Below the pieces are notes generated by a model. The model was not told where the DNA came from, ran no database searches, and was given only the letters and a program-made list of their open reading frames with translations. This document shows, one piece after another, positions 22,501-35,728 of a DNA stretch of 64,000 nt. The position numbers were made by a program, and so were the translations under genes. Location: the NCBI GenBank assembly GCA_003415625.1, contig PYIU01000010.1, positions 186,001 to 250,000 on the forward strand, given 5' to 3'. The stretch's first letter is position 1; every line of letters starts with the position of its first letter. Source of the DNA: Aquanectria penicillioides. Taxonomy: Eukaryota > Ascomycota > Sordariomycetes > Hypocreales > Nectriaceae.

Positions 22501-25500
22501 TTGCCTTGGCTCGATGGGCACAAGGTCCAGGGGCAAGTCATCTTTCCAGCAGCTGGATACCTCGTTATGGCCATAGAGGCAGCCAAGGCCATTGACGCGA
22601 CCAGAAGCATCCAGATGGTCGAGCTGATCGATGTAAACATTCTCAGCGCCATTCCCCTTAGCGCGGATTCAAAAGGAGTTGAGACATTCTTCACTCTCAA
22701 AGTCACAGACAACCAAGCCGACTACAGCAATGCTGAGTGGACATGTTCTACACCATCTGCTGGATCTAGAAGTAACTGGAAGTGCAATGCGAATGGAAAG
22801 TTGCGCATCGTCCTCAATTCGAATGCCACCGATGGCCTTCTACCGCCCCGAAGTGTTCCAGTAGCGTCTCTAACAAATGTGAGCATGGATCACTTTTACT
22901 CATCTCTTACTGAGATAGGGTTGGAATATACCGGGCCGTTCAAGCACCTCGAGACCGTTACGCGAAAGTCGGGATTGGCTATTGCTACGGCCTCTCAAAT
23001 GACACAAGGTGACCTCCAAGCCATGATACACCCGGCGCTTCTTGACTCAGCCTTCCAGTCTCTCTTTGCCGCCTACTGCTGGCCAGGAGACGGAAGTTTT
23101 TCGGCCCCTTTCGTGCCTACAACCATTAAGAAGCTTCGTCTCCTTCCCATGGAGCGTGTGGCCAATGGAGAAAGCTTGACCATCGACTCTTACTTGACCG
23201 ACTCTAGTTCTCGAGAACTCGTGGCAGATATTGACATCTTCACCACTGCGGATGGAGCTCCTTTGTTGCAACTTCAGGGACTCACTTGCACCTCGCTGCA
23301 GCTGCCGGGACCCAACAACTTTAAGGAGCTCTACACGCAGAACATTTGGGATTTCGATGTCAGCAGTGGCATCATATCGAAAAATGCTGAAAAGCAAGAT
23401 GACCCCAAGGACATCGAGTTGGTGGAGCTCTGTGAGCGTTTGGCCTACTTTTACCTCAGAGAACTCGACAAGACCATTGACCGCAAGGAGGTCCCCGACA
23501 TGGAGTGGAATTTCCAGCGCATATTCGAGTGGATTGACCATCTGTTCCCGATAATCGAAGCCGGCAAGCACTCAACCATCCGAAAAGAGTGGTGTGAAGA
23601 TCAGGGCACTTGGCTATTGGAACAAGTTGCCAACTTCCCTGACCAAGTGGATCTCCAGTTGATCCAGGCAGTGGGTAAAAACCTGTCAACTGTAGTTCGT
23701 AAACAAACCACCATGCTGGAACACATGATTAAAGACGATGTGCTGAACCGCTTCTACAAGTACGGGTTGGGTTTCCGCAGGGCCAATGGGTATCTTGGGC
23801 GGGCGGCGAAACAACTGGCACATCGATATCCTCGTATGGAAGTCCTTGAGATTGGTGCTGGAACCGGCGGTGCCACCAAGAGTATCCTGGAGTCGCTCGG
23901 CAACGCCTTCTCCAGCTACACTTTTACCGACATTTCAACTGGATTCTTCGAGGCTGCTGCCGAGGCGTTTGCACCATGGGCAGAGAAGATGATTTTCAAG
24001 CCTTTGAATGTGGAGAAGGATCCCGTTGAGCAGGGCTTCAAGGAGGCCTCATACGACTTCATCGTCGCTTCTAATGTTCTCCATGCCACCAAATCGCTCT
24101 CTGAAACGATGCAAAATGTCCGACGACTCCTCAAGCCGGGAGGTCAACTTCTGCTGCTGGAAGTTACCAGTGAAATTGTCCGTGTCAAGTTGATGATGTC
24201 GGGTCTGTCAGGATGGTGGCTGGGTGGCAAGGATGGCCGTCGACATGGTCCAACCATCACAATCCCTCAGTGGGACACTTTGCTGCGCTCAACTGGATTC
24301 TCCGGAGTCGACTACACAGTCAACGACTTTGTTGATCCGTCCAAGTACATGACCTCTGTGATGATCTCGCAAGCCTACGACAACAACATCAACGCCCTCC
24401 GCCGGCCATTGTCCAGCCCAGGGGAGTGGCTGTCAGGTCGATCCATTACCATCGTCGGTGGAGTGCAAAACGATATTGCAGACCAGCTTGGCGAGATTCT
24501 AGGCCTTGTTTCTGGGCCCCTTCCACGAGTAAACTTGGTCGAGAGCTTCGAGAAGCTAAACTTGCTCCCAACTGATGTGCCCCTTGCTTCAACCATTGTT
24601 CTCGAAGACCTCGACGAGCCAGTTTTCAAAAATCTTACCGCCGACAAGCTGGAAGGATTAAAGAGACTGGTTCAAGAGGCTAGACAAGTTGTCTGGGTCT
24701 CCAAAGGCTGTCGGTGCGAAAATCCATATGCCAACATGTCGGTGGGCTTGTGCCGTGCGCTCGCTGCAGAATACTCCCACGTGCAATTCCAGCATATCGG
24801 CCTAGAGTCGGCCATCAGGCCTCGTACGTTCTCTGCCATTGCAGAGTCCATGGTCAGGTTGATTATCAACGCATCTCTCGGACATACCACCAACCTTCTG
24901 TGGTCCATGGAGCCCGAGTTGACACTGGACCAGGGCAAATGGCTCATTCCTCGCCTTCTACCCGATCAACCCCTCAACCAGCATATGAATTCTCGGAAAA
25001 TGCCAATTCAAAGCAACAGTGATCCGAGAGAGAATCTTGTTGAGATTTATCGTCGTGGTGACAAATTGGCACTGGCCGAACCTGTCCCGTCCTTGGTCAC
25101 CATGAACTCCGACTGCTCGGTCCGAATCAAAGTTATGCATTCGCTTCTCGCCCCAGTACTCCTGCATGACAATACTTCTGTGTTCCTATGCTATGGTTAT
25201 AGAGAGGCCGACCCAGTTGGGCGTGTCGTCGTCATCGCTGGTACCAATGCTAACACCATCTCCGTGCCCGAGGGTTGCCTCTTCAGTGTGCCTACTGACG
25301 CGTTGGAGGGCCCTGCGATTTTGCGAACTGTCGCCTTTACAGCAATTGCCCACAAACTTCTTAGTGGCCTGTCAACTGGCACGGCGATAGTCATCCATGA
25401 AGAAGATGAATACCTTGGTGCAGCAATTCGTGGTGAAGCGACTCGTCTTGGACTAACATGCACGTCCACAACCACTCTGACGCAACCAGCCGATGATGAT

Positions 25501-28500
25501 GGCGTTGTTTACATTCATCCCAGTACTTCGGAACGCGTATTTAACAATTTTATCTCTCCCAAGACACGGCTGTTTGTCGATCTCTCTAGGGAGGGAGCTC
25601 CATGGGGCCGTTATCTTCCGGCAAATTGCAAGGTCGCTCGGCTCAGCGACATCTTCGTTCACGGTTCTGAGGGTAAATCTGAGGATGCTGCAGCGTGCGT
25701 TGAGCTCGCAGTCAAGTCTCTTATTAGCTCCGAAGCTCCAGTCGAGGGCCAAGTCCTCGGTGTCTCAGAGATTCCAGGCCGATCTCTCCCTGGGCTGCAT
25801 TACGCTTCAGTTGTCGACTTCTCCTCCAAGACACAAGCAGTTCCAATTGCTGTCCGGCCTTCCGAAGCATCTCTGCTTTTCCGCTCGGACAAGACATATT
25901 TCTTGGCAGGTTGCACTGGTGGTCTTGGCCAAGCTCTCTGCCGCTGGATGGTGTCTGCTGGCGCGAGACACTTGGCGCTCACAACGAGGAATGTCGAAGG
26001 AATCGACAAAGTGTGGCTAGAGGAACTTCGCCGCATGGGCGCGTCCGTCCAGCTCTTCCAGGTCGATGTTGCCGATGAAGAGACGATGGCTCTCGTTATA
26101 GATCGGGTCAGAAAAGAAATGCCACCAATTTGTGGTGTAGCCAATGCCGCCATGGTCCTTTCCGACCGATCCTTTGGAGAGCTGAAGGTGGAAGACTTTG
26201 GTAAAGTCTTTGGTCCCAAGGTGCAGGGCACTCAGATCCTACACGAGCTATTCCAGGACCAATCACTCGACTTTTTCATCATGTTCTCCTCACTAGCAAG
26301 TATAGTGGGCAACCGCGGACAGTCCAACTACGTGGCGGCAAATCTCTTCATGACAACAATCGCAGAGCAGCGCCGCGCAAAGGGATTGGCTGCGTCGGTT
26401 CTTCATATCGGCATGGTACTTGGCGTTGGATATGTTTCTTCCACTGGTGCATACGAATCTACTCTGCGACAATACAACTACATGTCCATTCCTGAACCTG
26501 AATTCCTCGATATGTTCTCGCAGGCCATTCTGGTCGGCCAGCCTAGCTCAAAGCACACTCCTGAGCTCATCACTGGTCTCAACCGCCACAGTTTGGACGT
26601 TGATGCGCCACAGCAGCTCTTCTGGCACGACAACCCGAGATTCTCTCACCACACGCTCAAGGAACAACGCCAGGAGTCGCGTGCGACTGCCAAAGAGTCA
26701 TTGTCGCAAAAACTAGCAAAGGCCGAAAGCGTTGACCAAGTCCGCACCCTTGTGCTTGAGGAATTCTGCACAAAACTTGGACGCATGCTCCAGGTAGCGA
26801 GCGACAAGATCCGAATTTCGCAACCGCTGATGAATCTCGGTGTGGACTCCTTGATCGCGGTCGAAATTCGATCGTGGTTCGTAAAGACGCTCGAGGTAGA
26901 TATCCCCGTCTTGCAGATTCTCAACGCAGCCTCCATCAAGGATCTTTGCAACGAAGGGGTTTCGCGTACCGCATTTGTGTCCGAGCTGCCTGAAAAGACT
27001 ACTAATGGCTCGTTTGAGCCTGGCGAGGTGGGTGGCAAGGTCCGTGACAATCAAACAAGTGCTAACTCTGTTGTTGGTGAAGCATCATCTAAAGACAAGG
27101 GAGTTTCCAAGGGCAGAATCAACAGCGCCATCATCGTTCATTGATCTTGATTCCGAGACGAGCAACGTCCAGTCCACTGTAGAGACTGATGAAGCAAGCG
27201 AGCCAGATCTGCCTCTGGTCCCTTCAAAGATTATACACAGCGGTCGTTTATCGTTTGCTCAGGAGAGAATATGGTTTCTTCAGCAGTACCTTAAAGACCC
27301 CACGACTTACAATGTAACAACTGCCTACCGCATCACGGGGCCGCTGAAGGTTGGACGTCTAGAGGACGCCTTGCGTGAGGTTATACGGCGGCACGAGTCT
27401 CTACGCACGTGCTACTACATGGACTCAGAAACAAATCTCCCAACCCAGGGTGTGTTCGAGGACGCCCCGTTTGAGTTGGAGCATGCAAACTACTCAACTG
27501 TGGAAGACGAATATGAGAGAATGAAAAAGGTCCGCTTCGATCTGGAAAGGGCCTGTGTCTTAAAGGCCGTCATCATCAATGGACCCAAGGCAAACGAGCA
27601 CTCTCTCGTCCTTGGCTTTCACCACATTGCTTTTGATGGTTACAGCGCCTATCTAATGGTCCGCGATCTGGGAGCAGTGTACGCTGGTCGAGAATTGCCT
27701 CCTTTGGGCAAAACTTACCTAGAATTCTCCCTCGAACAGAGGGAAGCAATTATTCCACCACTAACTCTCAAATATTGGAAATCCGAATTTGCAACCCTGC
27801 CTCCCGTTTTGCCTTTGCTCGACTTTGCAGAGTGCCAAACACGGATTCCTTTGACCGATTACGAGACGAGGACAGTTGTCCGGACCCTACCACCTCAAAT
27901 CTCCGGACAGATCAAGTCAACAGCACGGGATCTCAAAGGAACTCCCTTCCACGTGTATCTTGGAGCGCTTCAGGCGCTTCTACATCACCTTTTCTCTCTT
28001 CAAGACATTTGTATCGGCATCACTGACGCTAACAAGAATGACGCCGCGTATCTGGACACAATCGGCTTCTTTGTGAACCTGCTGCCTCTTCGCTTCAGCG
28101 TGAATGCCTCACAGACAGTAGCCGACCTTGTTGCGAAGAGCAAATCAGCAGCAGAAAAGGCGCTGCAGCACTCTCGCATTCCGTTTGATGTTCTTCTTGA
28201 TGAACTCAAGGCTCCTCGATCAACGGAGCATAATCCCCTGTTCCAAGTTCTCCTGAACCTCAAAATGGGTTCCACCCAAAGCACACCTCTCGGAAACTGT
28301 CAAGCAGAGAATATCAACTTTAATGACGCGGATAACCCTTATGACCTAGCATTCGACATTGAGAACCACTCTGATGGCTCAGTCAGAGTTTCGGTCAAAA
28401 CGCAGCAGTACCTATACACGGACCATGAGCTAGCCACGGTTGTGGAGGCGTACATCAAGCTACTCTATGCCTTTACTCGAGGTTCTTCACAGAAGCTAGA

Positions 28501-31486
28501 GTCGCTGTGTAGCCCCACTACAGAGGAAATGAAGCAAGCTTTGACACTTGGAAGGGGTGAGAGAATTGCATCTCCAGAGTGCGATACACTTGCTCATTTC
28601 TTTGACAAGTGTGTTTTCGAGCAACCACAAGCCATAGCACTTAAAGATGACCGAGGTGTGACCTTGAAATACGCTGATATGAATAGAATGGTGAACGATA
28701 CTATGGCATTGCTACTCCAGTCTGGTCTCGGCCCAACATCAAAAGTTTGCGTCTTCTGCGAGCCTAGTATTCGCATAATAACGTACCTGCTGGCCATCAT
28801 CAAGATTGGAGGAATCTATGTTCCTCTGGATCTACAAAACCCCGTGGAGCGTCTTCGTCTTATTGTCGAGGATTGCCAAGCCAACGCCATCCTCTTCGAT
28901 AACTCCACCAGAGTGTCTGCACCTCTGCTGCAAGCTAACGTTCCCCTCGTCGACCTGGAAACTATTCCGTCACACTTGGAATCTAAATATGATTTGCAAA
29001 ATCATGCACAGGCTTCGGGTGTAGCCTGCATGTTTTACACCAGTGGTACGACAGGTGTGCCAAAGGGAGTCATGCTAACAAATGGCAACATTGTTCATCA
29101 TATTGACTCCATCATTCAATTCTATGATATCGAGAGGGTCACCATTCTGCAGCAAGCACCTCTTGGTTTTGACATGTCACTTACACAAATGAGCTTATCC
29201 ATCTTGACTGGTGGTACGCTGATCCTAGCCTCGAGCAGCACGCGGAAGGACCCGACTCAACTCGCTCAGCTCATGTTATCAGAACAGGTGACGCACACAT
29301 TCATGACTCCGACTCTCGCCTTGACGCTTATCCACTACAATCTCGACCTTCTATCCAAGTGCAAGGATTGGAAATTTTCTCTTCTGTCAGGAGAGGCGAT
29401 GCGTTCACACGTAATCACCGAGTTCAAGAAGCTTGGACTGCCCGATTTGAGTCTTTACAACGGCTACGGGCCCACAGAGATTACCATCAACAGCAGTAGT
29501 GGACTCAATGAACTACGAGCCGGAGCACCCCGAGACACCCGTAACCCCAACATTGGCTATACACTTCCCAACTACTCATCCTATATCCTCGACGACAAGC
29601 TACAGCCGGTGCCAGTAGGGCACTCTGGTGAGCTTTGCATAGGTGGCTCAGGTATTGCCGTTGGATACCTTAACAGAGAAGAACTTACCCGAGCCAAGTT
29701 TCAGCCCGATCCTCTGGCTTCTCCCGAGGACTTGAGCCGTGGCTGGGATCGTATGTACCGAACGGGCGACAAGGCCAAATTCTTACCTGATGGACGCATA
29801 GTGTTCCTCGGCCGCATCACGGGCGACTCTCAGATCAAACTTCGAGGATTCCGCATCGAGCTCGAGGATATCGCGAATACCATAGTCAAAGCCGCCAACG
29901 GGATGATTACGGAGGCTGCTGTATCGCTCCGGTGCAATCCCGACGGCTCGGATGACGGCGCATTTTTAGTGGCCTTTGCAATTCTCTCGACACCAAATTC
30001 TCTGCCAAATCTCTCGTTATTCCTTGAGCAGCTTCTGAGAGACCTACCGCTTCCGCTGTACATGGTTCCCGCCAGAATTGTTCCAGTTGACCGGCTGCCA
30101 ATGAATGCCTCGGGTAAGCTAAACCGAAATGCTCTCGATGCACTTCCTGTACCTCAAGGTAGAGATACTAGGCATAAGAGCCTCACGGACTCTCAAGAGA
30201 GGCTCAAGAAACTATGGTTGGATGTACTACCATTGCCCGATGAGGCTACAGCCATCAGCCCTGATTCTGACTTCTTCGAGGCGGGTGGCAACTCACTACG
30301 CATCGTCAGGCTTAGAGAGCTCATTTCTACGGAATTTGATACTAGGATCTCCGTCTTTGATCTGTTCCAGGCTAGCAGCTTGGCTCAAATGGCGGCCAAG
30401 ATCGACGACTCCTCAGCACCGGACATGCATGATTCCATAGACTGGACTGCGGAGACAAATGTCGACGACCTCGGTACCTACAACACCGACATCAATATAC
30501 ACGACAATCCATCCGAGATCAGTACACGCCTTGAGGTTATTCTCACAGGCGCCACTGGCTTTCTAGGCTCAGCTATTCTGAAGCAGTTGCTTGACGAAGA
30601 TCGAGTATGCAAAGTTCATTGCGTGGCAATTCGGCATTTAGACCAAGATGTTAGGTATCGGCATCCACTCCTAGCTTCCCCCAAGACTGTCCTATATGCG
30701 GGAGATCTATCATCCCCACTCCTAGGACTAAGCGAACAGGACTTCGCCACTTTGTCCCAGACGGCCCACAGGATTATCCACAACGGGGCCGGCGTGTCCT
30801 TTTTGAAATCCTACCAATCACTCCGCGACACAAATGTTGGATCGACCAGAGAATTGGCGCGTCTGGCCGCCCCCAGGAAGATCCCGTTCCACTTCGTCTC
30901 GTCTGGTGGAGTCGTTAATTTTGTAGGCGTCAGTGGCCTACCTGAGGTGTCTGTTGCCGCCTCCGTGCCCCCTCCGGATGGCTCAGAAGGCTATGCAGCC
31001 TCCAAGTGGGTTTCAGAAGTGTTTCTCGAAAACTGCAGCGCTCAGCTTGGCATCTCTACTTGGATCCATCGTCCGTCCAACATTACAGGCGCCGATGCAC
31101 CTCCGACGGATCTAATGCAGAATCTCCTGCAGCGGTCTTTGCATATTCTCGCGCTTCCAGAGGTGAAGAACTGGACAGGGTCGTTCGACTTTGTCCCAGT
31201 CGAGGTCGTGGCAGAATCCATCGCCGCTTCTATCCATGAACCATCTTGCCTTGAGCCAGTCTACCGTCATCACTGTGGCGATCGCAAGATCCCAGTGGAT
31301 AAGTTGAAGCAGCATTTGGAAGCTGAAAACGGGCTTCATCTTGAAGTTCTGAGCGTTGATGAGTGGTTGTTGAAAGCCAACGAGGCTGGGCTTGACAGCA
31401 TGACGGGTATTCTAATCCGCCGGATGCTAAGTGGTGAAGAGCATAACATTGTCCCCTCTCTTGTAAAGGGTGTCGAATCCATGTAA
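19558..31486 (+). CDS. fus1: Hybrid PKS-NRPS, fusarin / NG-391-type synthase
   Basis: Predicted 3,938 residues from exons 19558-20395, 20453-27027 and 27083-31486. The introns are 57 and 55 nt, and the second lies in the PKS-NRPS linker. Domains in order: KS (active Cys 181 in DTACSS, His 318 and 362), AT (GHSSG Ser 644), DH (His 969 in HxxxGxxxxP, Asp 1144), C-methyltransferase (EIGAGTGG about 1410), a region without a recognisable enoylreductase, KR (Tyr 2239), ACP (Ser 2412), C (HHxxxDG 2651-2657), A (about 2973-3490), T (Ser 3542), and R with GATGFLG about 3623 and a YAASK motif at Tyr 3775. The lack of ER fits a polyene chain. The intact reductase Tyr fits reductive release rather than Dieckmann cyclisation. 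In fusarins the amino acid is homoserine. Fusarins are mycotoxins; the exact product here is inferred. Confidence 0.93.
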
Positions 31487-33400
31487 ACCGATAGTCTACT
31501 AGCAATCCCTCTGTCACGCAGAATTTGAGTATAGAGGGAAAATACAAATAGCTGGTTCTTTGTCATTGGCTTGCGCATCGTCCCCAAGAGCGTATCGCAC
31601 TTTGGGATAGGCTGGCTCGTGTAATCAAGCCACGTGAATGGAATATTTACCCCTGCCTCTGTCCAACCGGGATTGAAACACAAATGAGCTTAAAGTTGCG
31701 AAAGACAAGGGTCCCCGGATGCACAGGCTGAGTGTGACACTAACGGCCAGGCTTAACTCGTCAAAGTCCCAACGTTTCGGTGACGTGACATTCCTCCCAT
31801 CCTGCTTGACCCACATAGGCTGTGCCCCATTATTTTACGAGGTGTCATTTGCAGCTGATTCTTCGGCAGCTTTTGCCACGTAATGGTAACGAACCATTCC
31901 GTGGGTGCGAGTCCTCGTCGGTTGAGGTGCATAGCCGTGCCGCTTCTGCCGTCGAAGCTTGTACATGGTGTATGCAGACGCAGATGAAGGGGACTTGGGT
32001 ATGACGGATAAATGGATGGTTATCCGTATTTCCAGGCTCAGCGGCGATCAGACCAACTCTGCATGCAAATCCAATATGTCTGCCACAATATGGACCCAAA
32101 TGTGGGTTTTCTTGCCAGGATTGTTCCCTATCAACGTGCCTGGATTTGCGTGGACAGAGATTCATCCCAACTCATACATTGCGCATGTAGCTGTCAAACT
32201 GGCTTGAACCACGCAGTGAAGCGCAGTATCCAAGCCCTCGGGACGCGTGCGGATAAAGTTATCTCGGTCGATCTACTCCAAAGCCGAGGTTGACTGGGTT
32301 TCTCCTCGGCACTGCATTCGCCATATTGGGAGTGATAGATCAATGAAGGGCATGGCATGGTGGACCTGCACAGCACGAGCCGCCGCCGGGAAATTTCTCA
32401 GCCCGGCTTTTGTCACGTCACGCCACCTGCAATCCTGAAGGATCTTCCGTTGCTGCGGCTCAACGAGGACGTTTCCTCTCGAAGCCCCCGTTAGCGCCCC
32501 CAATAGGGCTGACCATGCTGAACGCCGGTGAATGGTGATGCTGAGTGTGGGTTCCCTTAGGGCTGGAGCTAGTCGAGATGCTGTGAAGCTGTTGGGCCTG
32601 GTGAGACTCTGTCGATTCTGACGTCACCTTCATCTTCTCCCGCATCAAGGAGACACCTGTAACAGCCGCGAAGACGCTCATGCCACGTAATGAGCACGAG
32701 CTCGAGCCAGGAGTAGGTACAGCATTGTGCAGGGCTATCTGCAGGTCTATTATCGTACTATGTAGCATATAGCCGCGAAGACAAGGCCCTAAACGTCTAG
32801 ATGGAAGTTGAAGTCGCAAATTACGGCAACGTTTGATAAAGGGTTTCCTCACTAGCCATTCGATATCCACAATGGGCCAAGGTCGGCGACCTCCAGCCGG
32901 TGACAGCGGCCTCAATAGCTCTCAGCCCCAGTCGCCATCTCCACATTACAGGCAACGCTTGAGATTCCCGGTCGATCACGGAAGTTCCAGTCCGACTTAC
33001 CGTGATTGCGTCGTGTTCGTCGCACCCGAATTGCTCTCTTTATGTCCCAGGTTGACCTCGTCCGACACCCCTGCCCTGTTCCGGCACTTGAAATAAAGCC
33101 TCAAATCGCATGGCGCTTGGAAAAGCTTGTCGCAGATCCCGAAACGGTAATTCGTAAGCCACCGCAGCACAAGGATTCCTTTCCTGGCGAGCTGCCGACA
33201 GCCACTCGCAACACTGACAGAAATGAGGTGCATTAGTTTTGGCGACATGATGCAGGTTGGGTTATGGGCTGTAGCTGTATCTGAACATGTTGAATAGCCT
33301 GTGCAATACAACCCCTGAATTTTTGTGCAAGCGCTACCAGTTTGCAGGGCACCCCTGCAAAATATCCACAACTTTCAACATTTATTCTAAAATAAAGTAA
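31487..33400. other. Intergenic downstream of the synthase
   Basis: Open frames up to about 150 codons on both strands overlap one another and show no family motif, so no gene is called. A TTTCGGTGACG site lies at 31775. Base composition is mixed until about 33,360, where it becomes AT-rich. Confidence 0.45.
31775..31785 (+). promoter_or_regulatory. Motif TTTCGGTGACG downstream of fus1-like gene
   Basis: Contains the exact 9-mer TTTCGGTGA, the reverse complement of TCACCGAAA. It lies 289 bp past the synthase stop and 2.6 kb before the regulator gene. Its role is unclear. Confidence 0.3.
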
Positions 33401-33649
33401 AAAATCTATCTATATGGATACATTAATGTACGTTTTCTCTTTGAGTACTTTTTTTTATCTTTTCTCTAAGTGGTCTTGTGGCGATGCTATTGTCTGTTCA
33501 ACTTGGGTGGGGTCCGAAAACGTCAGGTAGCGCTAGTACAACAATTCAGGGATTGTATTTATTGTATGACCATTTGATGACCCTGAACATGTGTGTCTAT
33601 TGTGTATCTATTGACTATCGCTCCCTTAAGGTCAGGGAGGTCTAGGTCT

Positions 33650-34050
33650 CTATTGCTTATTGAGTTGGTGGTCTAGGGTAACGTGGATCAACCTGTCATT
33701 AGGGAGGTCAAGGAAGATAAAAGGGACCGTAGAGATATAGGAAATGAATAGGCAGTTTTCTCTAACTAATTTTTATTTTTGAAATCCTAAATTCCTCGCA
33801 TTTAGACTCTATTGAGGTCCTAATGCAGCCCTATAATATTCCTTTATTTATAACTTTCTGCTTTATATTCTTTTCTTCTTTTCTTTAAGGGGCACCCTAA
33901 AACTTTTAATTAAATGCTTTGATACTCTCCTAAATTATTTGCAATTGCTTAAAAAGGCTATTTGGTTATTATTAAATCTACTTGCCCTATACCCTTTTAG
34001 GTAGGGTGTATATTTTAGCTAGTATCCCCTTTTATTAGTTATGCGCTCTC
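33650..34050 (-). mobile_element. Dispersed repeat copy A, AT-rich, RIP-like
   Basis: About 400 bp that aligns, when reversed, along its full length with 59338-59740. The differences are largely C-to-T and G-to-A on the repeat strand, for example TTTTAAGCAATTGCAAA against TTCCAAGCAGCTGCGAA. This is the signature expected of repeat-induced point mutation. No coding capacity is seen. It could be a non-autonomous transposon or an LTR fragment. The ends and any target-site duplication were not resolved. Confidence 0.75.
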
Positions 34051-34092
34051 AATCCATTAGGGCAAAGCTCTATGATCCTTGTCCCTATAACT

Positions 34093-34120
34093 CACGTGAT
34101 TGAACGACCCTGATCACGTG
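34093..34120. promoter_or_regulatory. Two CACGTG boxes upstream of the regulator
   Basis: Palindromic CACGTG at 34093-34098 and 34115-34120, 22 bp apart and about 280-305 bp before the Zn2Cys6 ATG. bHLH-type regulators bind this sequence; occupancy is inferred. Confidence 0.35.
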
Positions 34121-34397
34121 GTCCGGATCTTGCCACTTTTTATGCATTTTATCGTTTCTAGTTCCCTTCGATAGACTATACATTAGGTCACTAGCCGAGG
34201 GTCCTTCCCAAACTAGCTCCCGAATTTCAAGCATGCATTTCTCCTTCCTTCTTTAGCTCGTACAATACACATGATATACATATCAACCTCAACAGTGGTA
34301 GCACTTTACTCAAATGGGAATAGCTACTTCAACCAGCTTCCCCTTGATAAGTTCGCTCTTCCTTGAATAAAACAAGCAGACAATAATCACCTTTATC

Positions 34398-35728
34398 ATG
34401 GAGCGTCGCGAGCGTCCAATGCAACGACTAGCGTGTGATAGATGCCACGGCCAGAAGCTGCGCTGCAACAGAAGATCTGACGGCCAAGGAGCGTGTCAGA
34501 GATGCCTAAAGGCCGGTGAGACGTGCGTCTACAGTCCCTCACTGCGTCGAGGGAGGCCAGCCAACAAACTCAACCAGGACGCCGCCACCGATGTGTCCTC
34601 ATCGAGTGGGACGAGAGAATTTACCGTTGCAGCGGATGCCATTGTCGTCCAAGGCAGGTCAACAGGGAGCAGACAAAAGTCACCTAGTACATCGGGGGAT
34701 GGAGAAGACGATGCTCCAAATGGTAAACCAGCAGCAAAAGAGCTCTGCCGGGCCGGCATGCGGGAGATTGAGAAGCTGACCGCTGAGCAGATGCGAGAAC
34801 GCCAAGCATCGCTGACTCCATGTCGCTGCCCCAACCGCAGGCTCAATCTCAGTTTCCGAACTACTTGGACACGCCAATGTCGACGCTGCACGGCGACATG
34901 GCCTTCTTCAAGGACCAGTTCCAGGTCGCCGATTCACTGACAGCAGGAATGGGCGGCATGGATCACCAACACACGACAGACACCAACGCCGGGTTTGACG
35001 ACTTATACATGTTTACACACGCCCTCTCCCCTCCCGTATGTCTCGATCCGCCACCCAGAGTCCCCAACGACGACCCTGAGCGTCAACTATCTCAACTGCA
35101 ACTTCACCTCGCTGAAGCGCCATACATGTCGGCCATCGATAGGGCCGAAGGCTTCAAGCTTGGAATGAATGAGACAATCAAGGCCTCCAATACCTTGATC
35201 GACATACTCAACACCCTCACTGCAACCCCTTTCACCACACCTTGTTCCCCATTCACCTCGTCCTCACCATCTACGTCGCTCACATGCGATGAATCCGCCA
35301 CCATGTTGCTTGCCGCAACGTGCTACGTACGCATCCTCCGCCACAGCGGTGCCCTTGCGACACAGCTGCGTAACTTCGTCTGCTCCGAGGACAAAAACGC
35401 CCTGCGTGCGCTACCCTGCGTGCAGATCGATTCCTTCACCGCAGGCTGTACCATCGCCCCCTCGATCCGGTCTGCGCTCCTCGTCCAGCTTCTTCTGCAG
35501 TCTCTCCGCGAAATCGAAAAGGGCCTGCAGCCATTGGCGCGGTCTGTCCGCAACCACCCGAATCCTCATCCTACACATGGTCGTGAGCAGCGCGATGGTT
35601 CTCACGTCGCCGACGTAGTTGCAGCCGTCGACAATGACGTGGCTGGGCTCGAAACCCAAGTGAACCACGTGCTGTACAGGACCCTTGACATGTTAAACAG
35701 CTGCAGTACCGGCGCTTTACGTCCCTGA
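34398..35728 (+). CDS. Zn2Cys6 transcription factor, AflR-like
   Basis: Predicted 421 residues from exons 34398-34722 and 34788-35728. The 65-nt intron (GTAAAC...GCTGAC...CTGAG) exactly joins the two frames. The N-terminal Zn2Cys6 cluster reads CX2CX6CX9CX2CX6C, starting at residue 13 (CDRC), and is followed by a basic RRGRP linker. The C-terminal half resembles the AflR-type regulatory domain, with helical stretches and a LLQSLREIEKGL segment. The gene lies 2.9 kb downstream of the synthase on the same strand, past a RIP-mutated repeat, so it is the best local candidate for the cluster regulator. The Fusarium fus cluster is not known to contain a gene of this type. AflR itself prefers TCGN5CGA, and the repeated cluster motif does not fit that pattern exactly, so the link is inference. 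Confidence 0.85.

Noticed and set aside
32460..32915. Minus-strand frame of 151 codons
   Set aside because: No domain or signal, overlapped by frames on the other strand, no splice extension; looks like chance.
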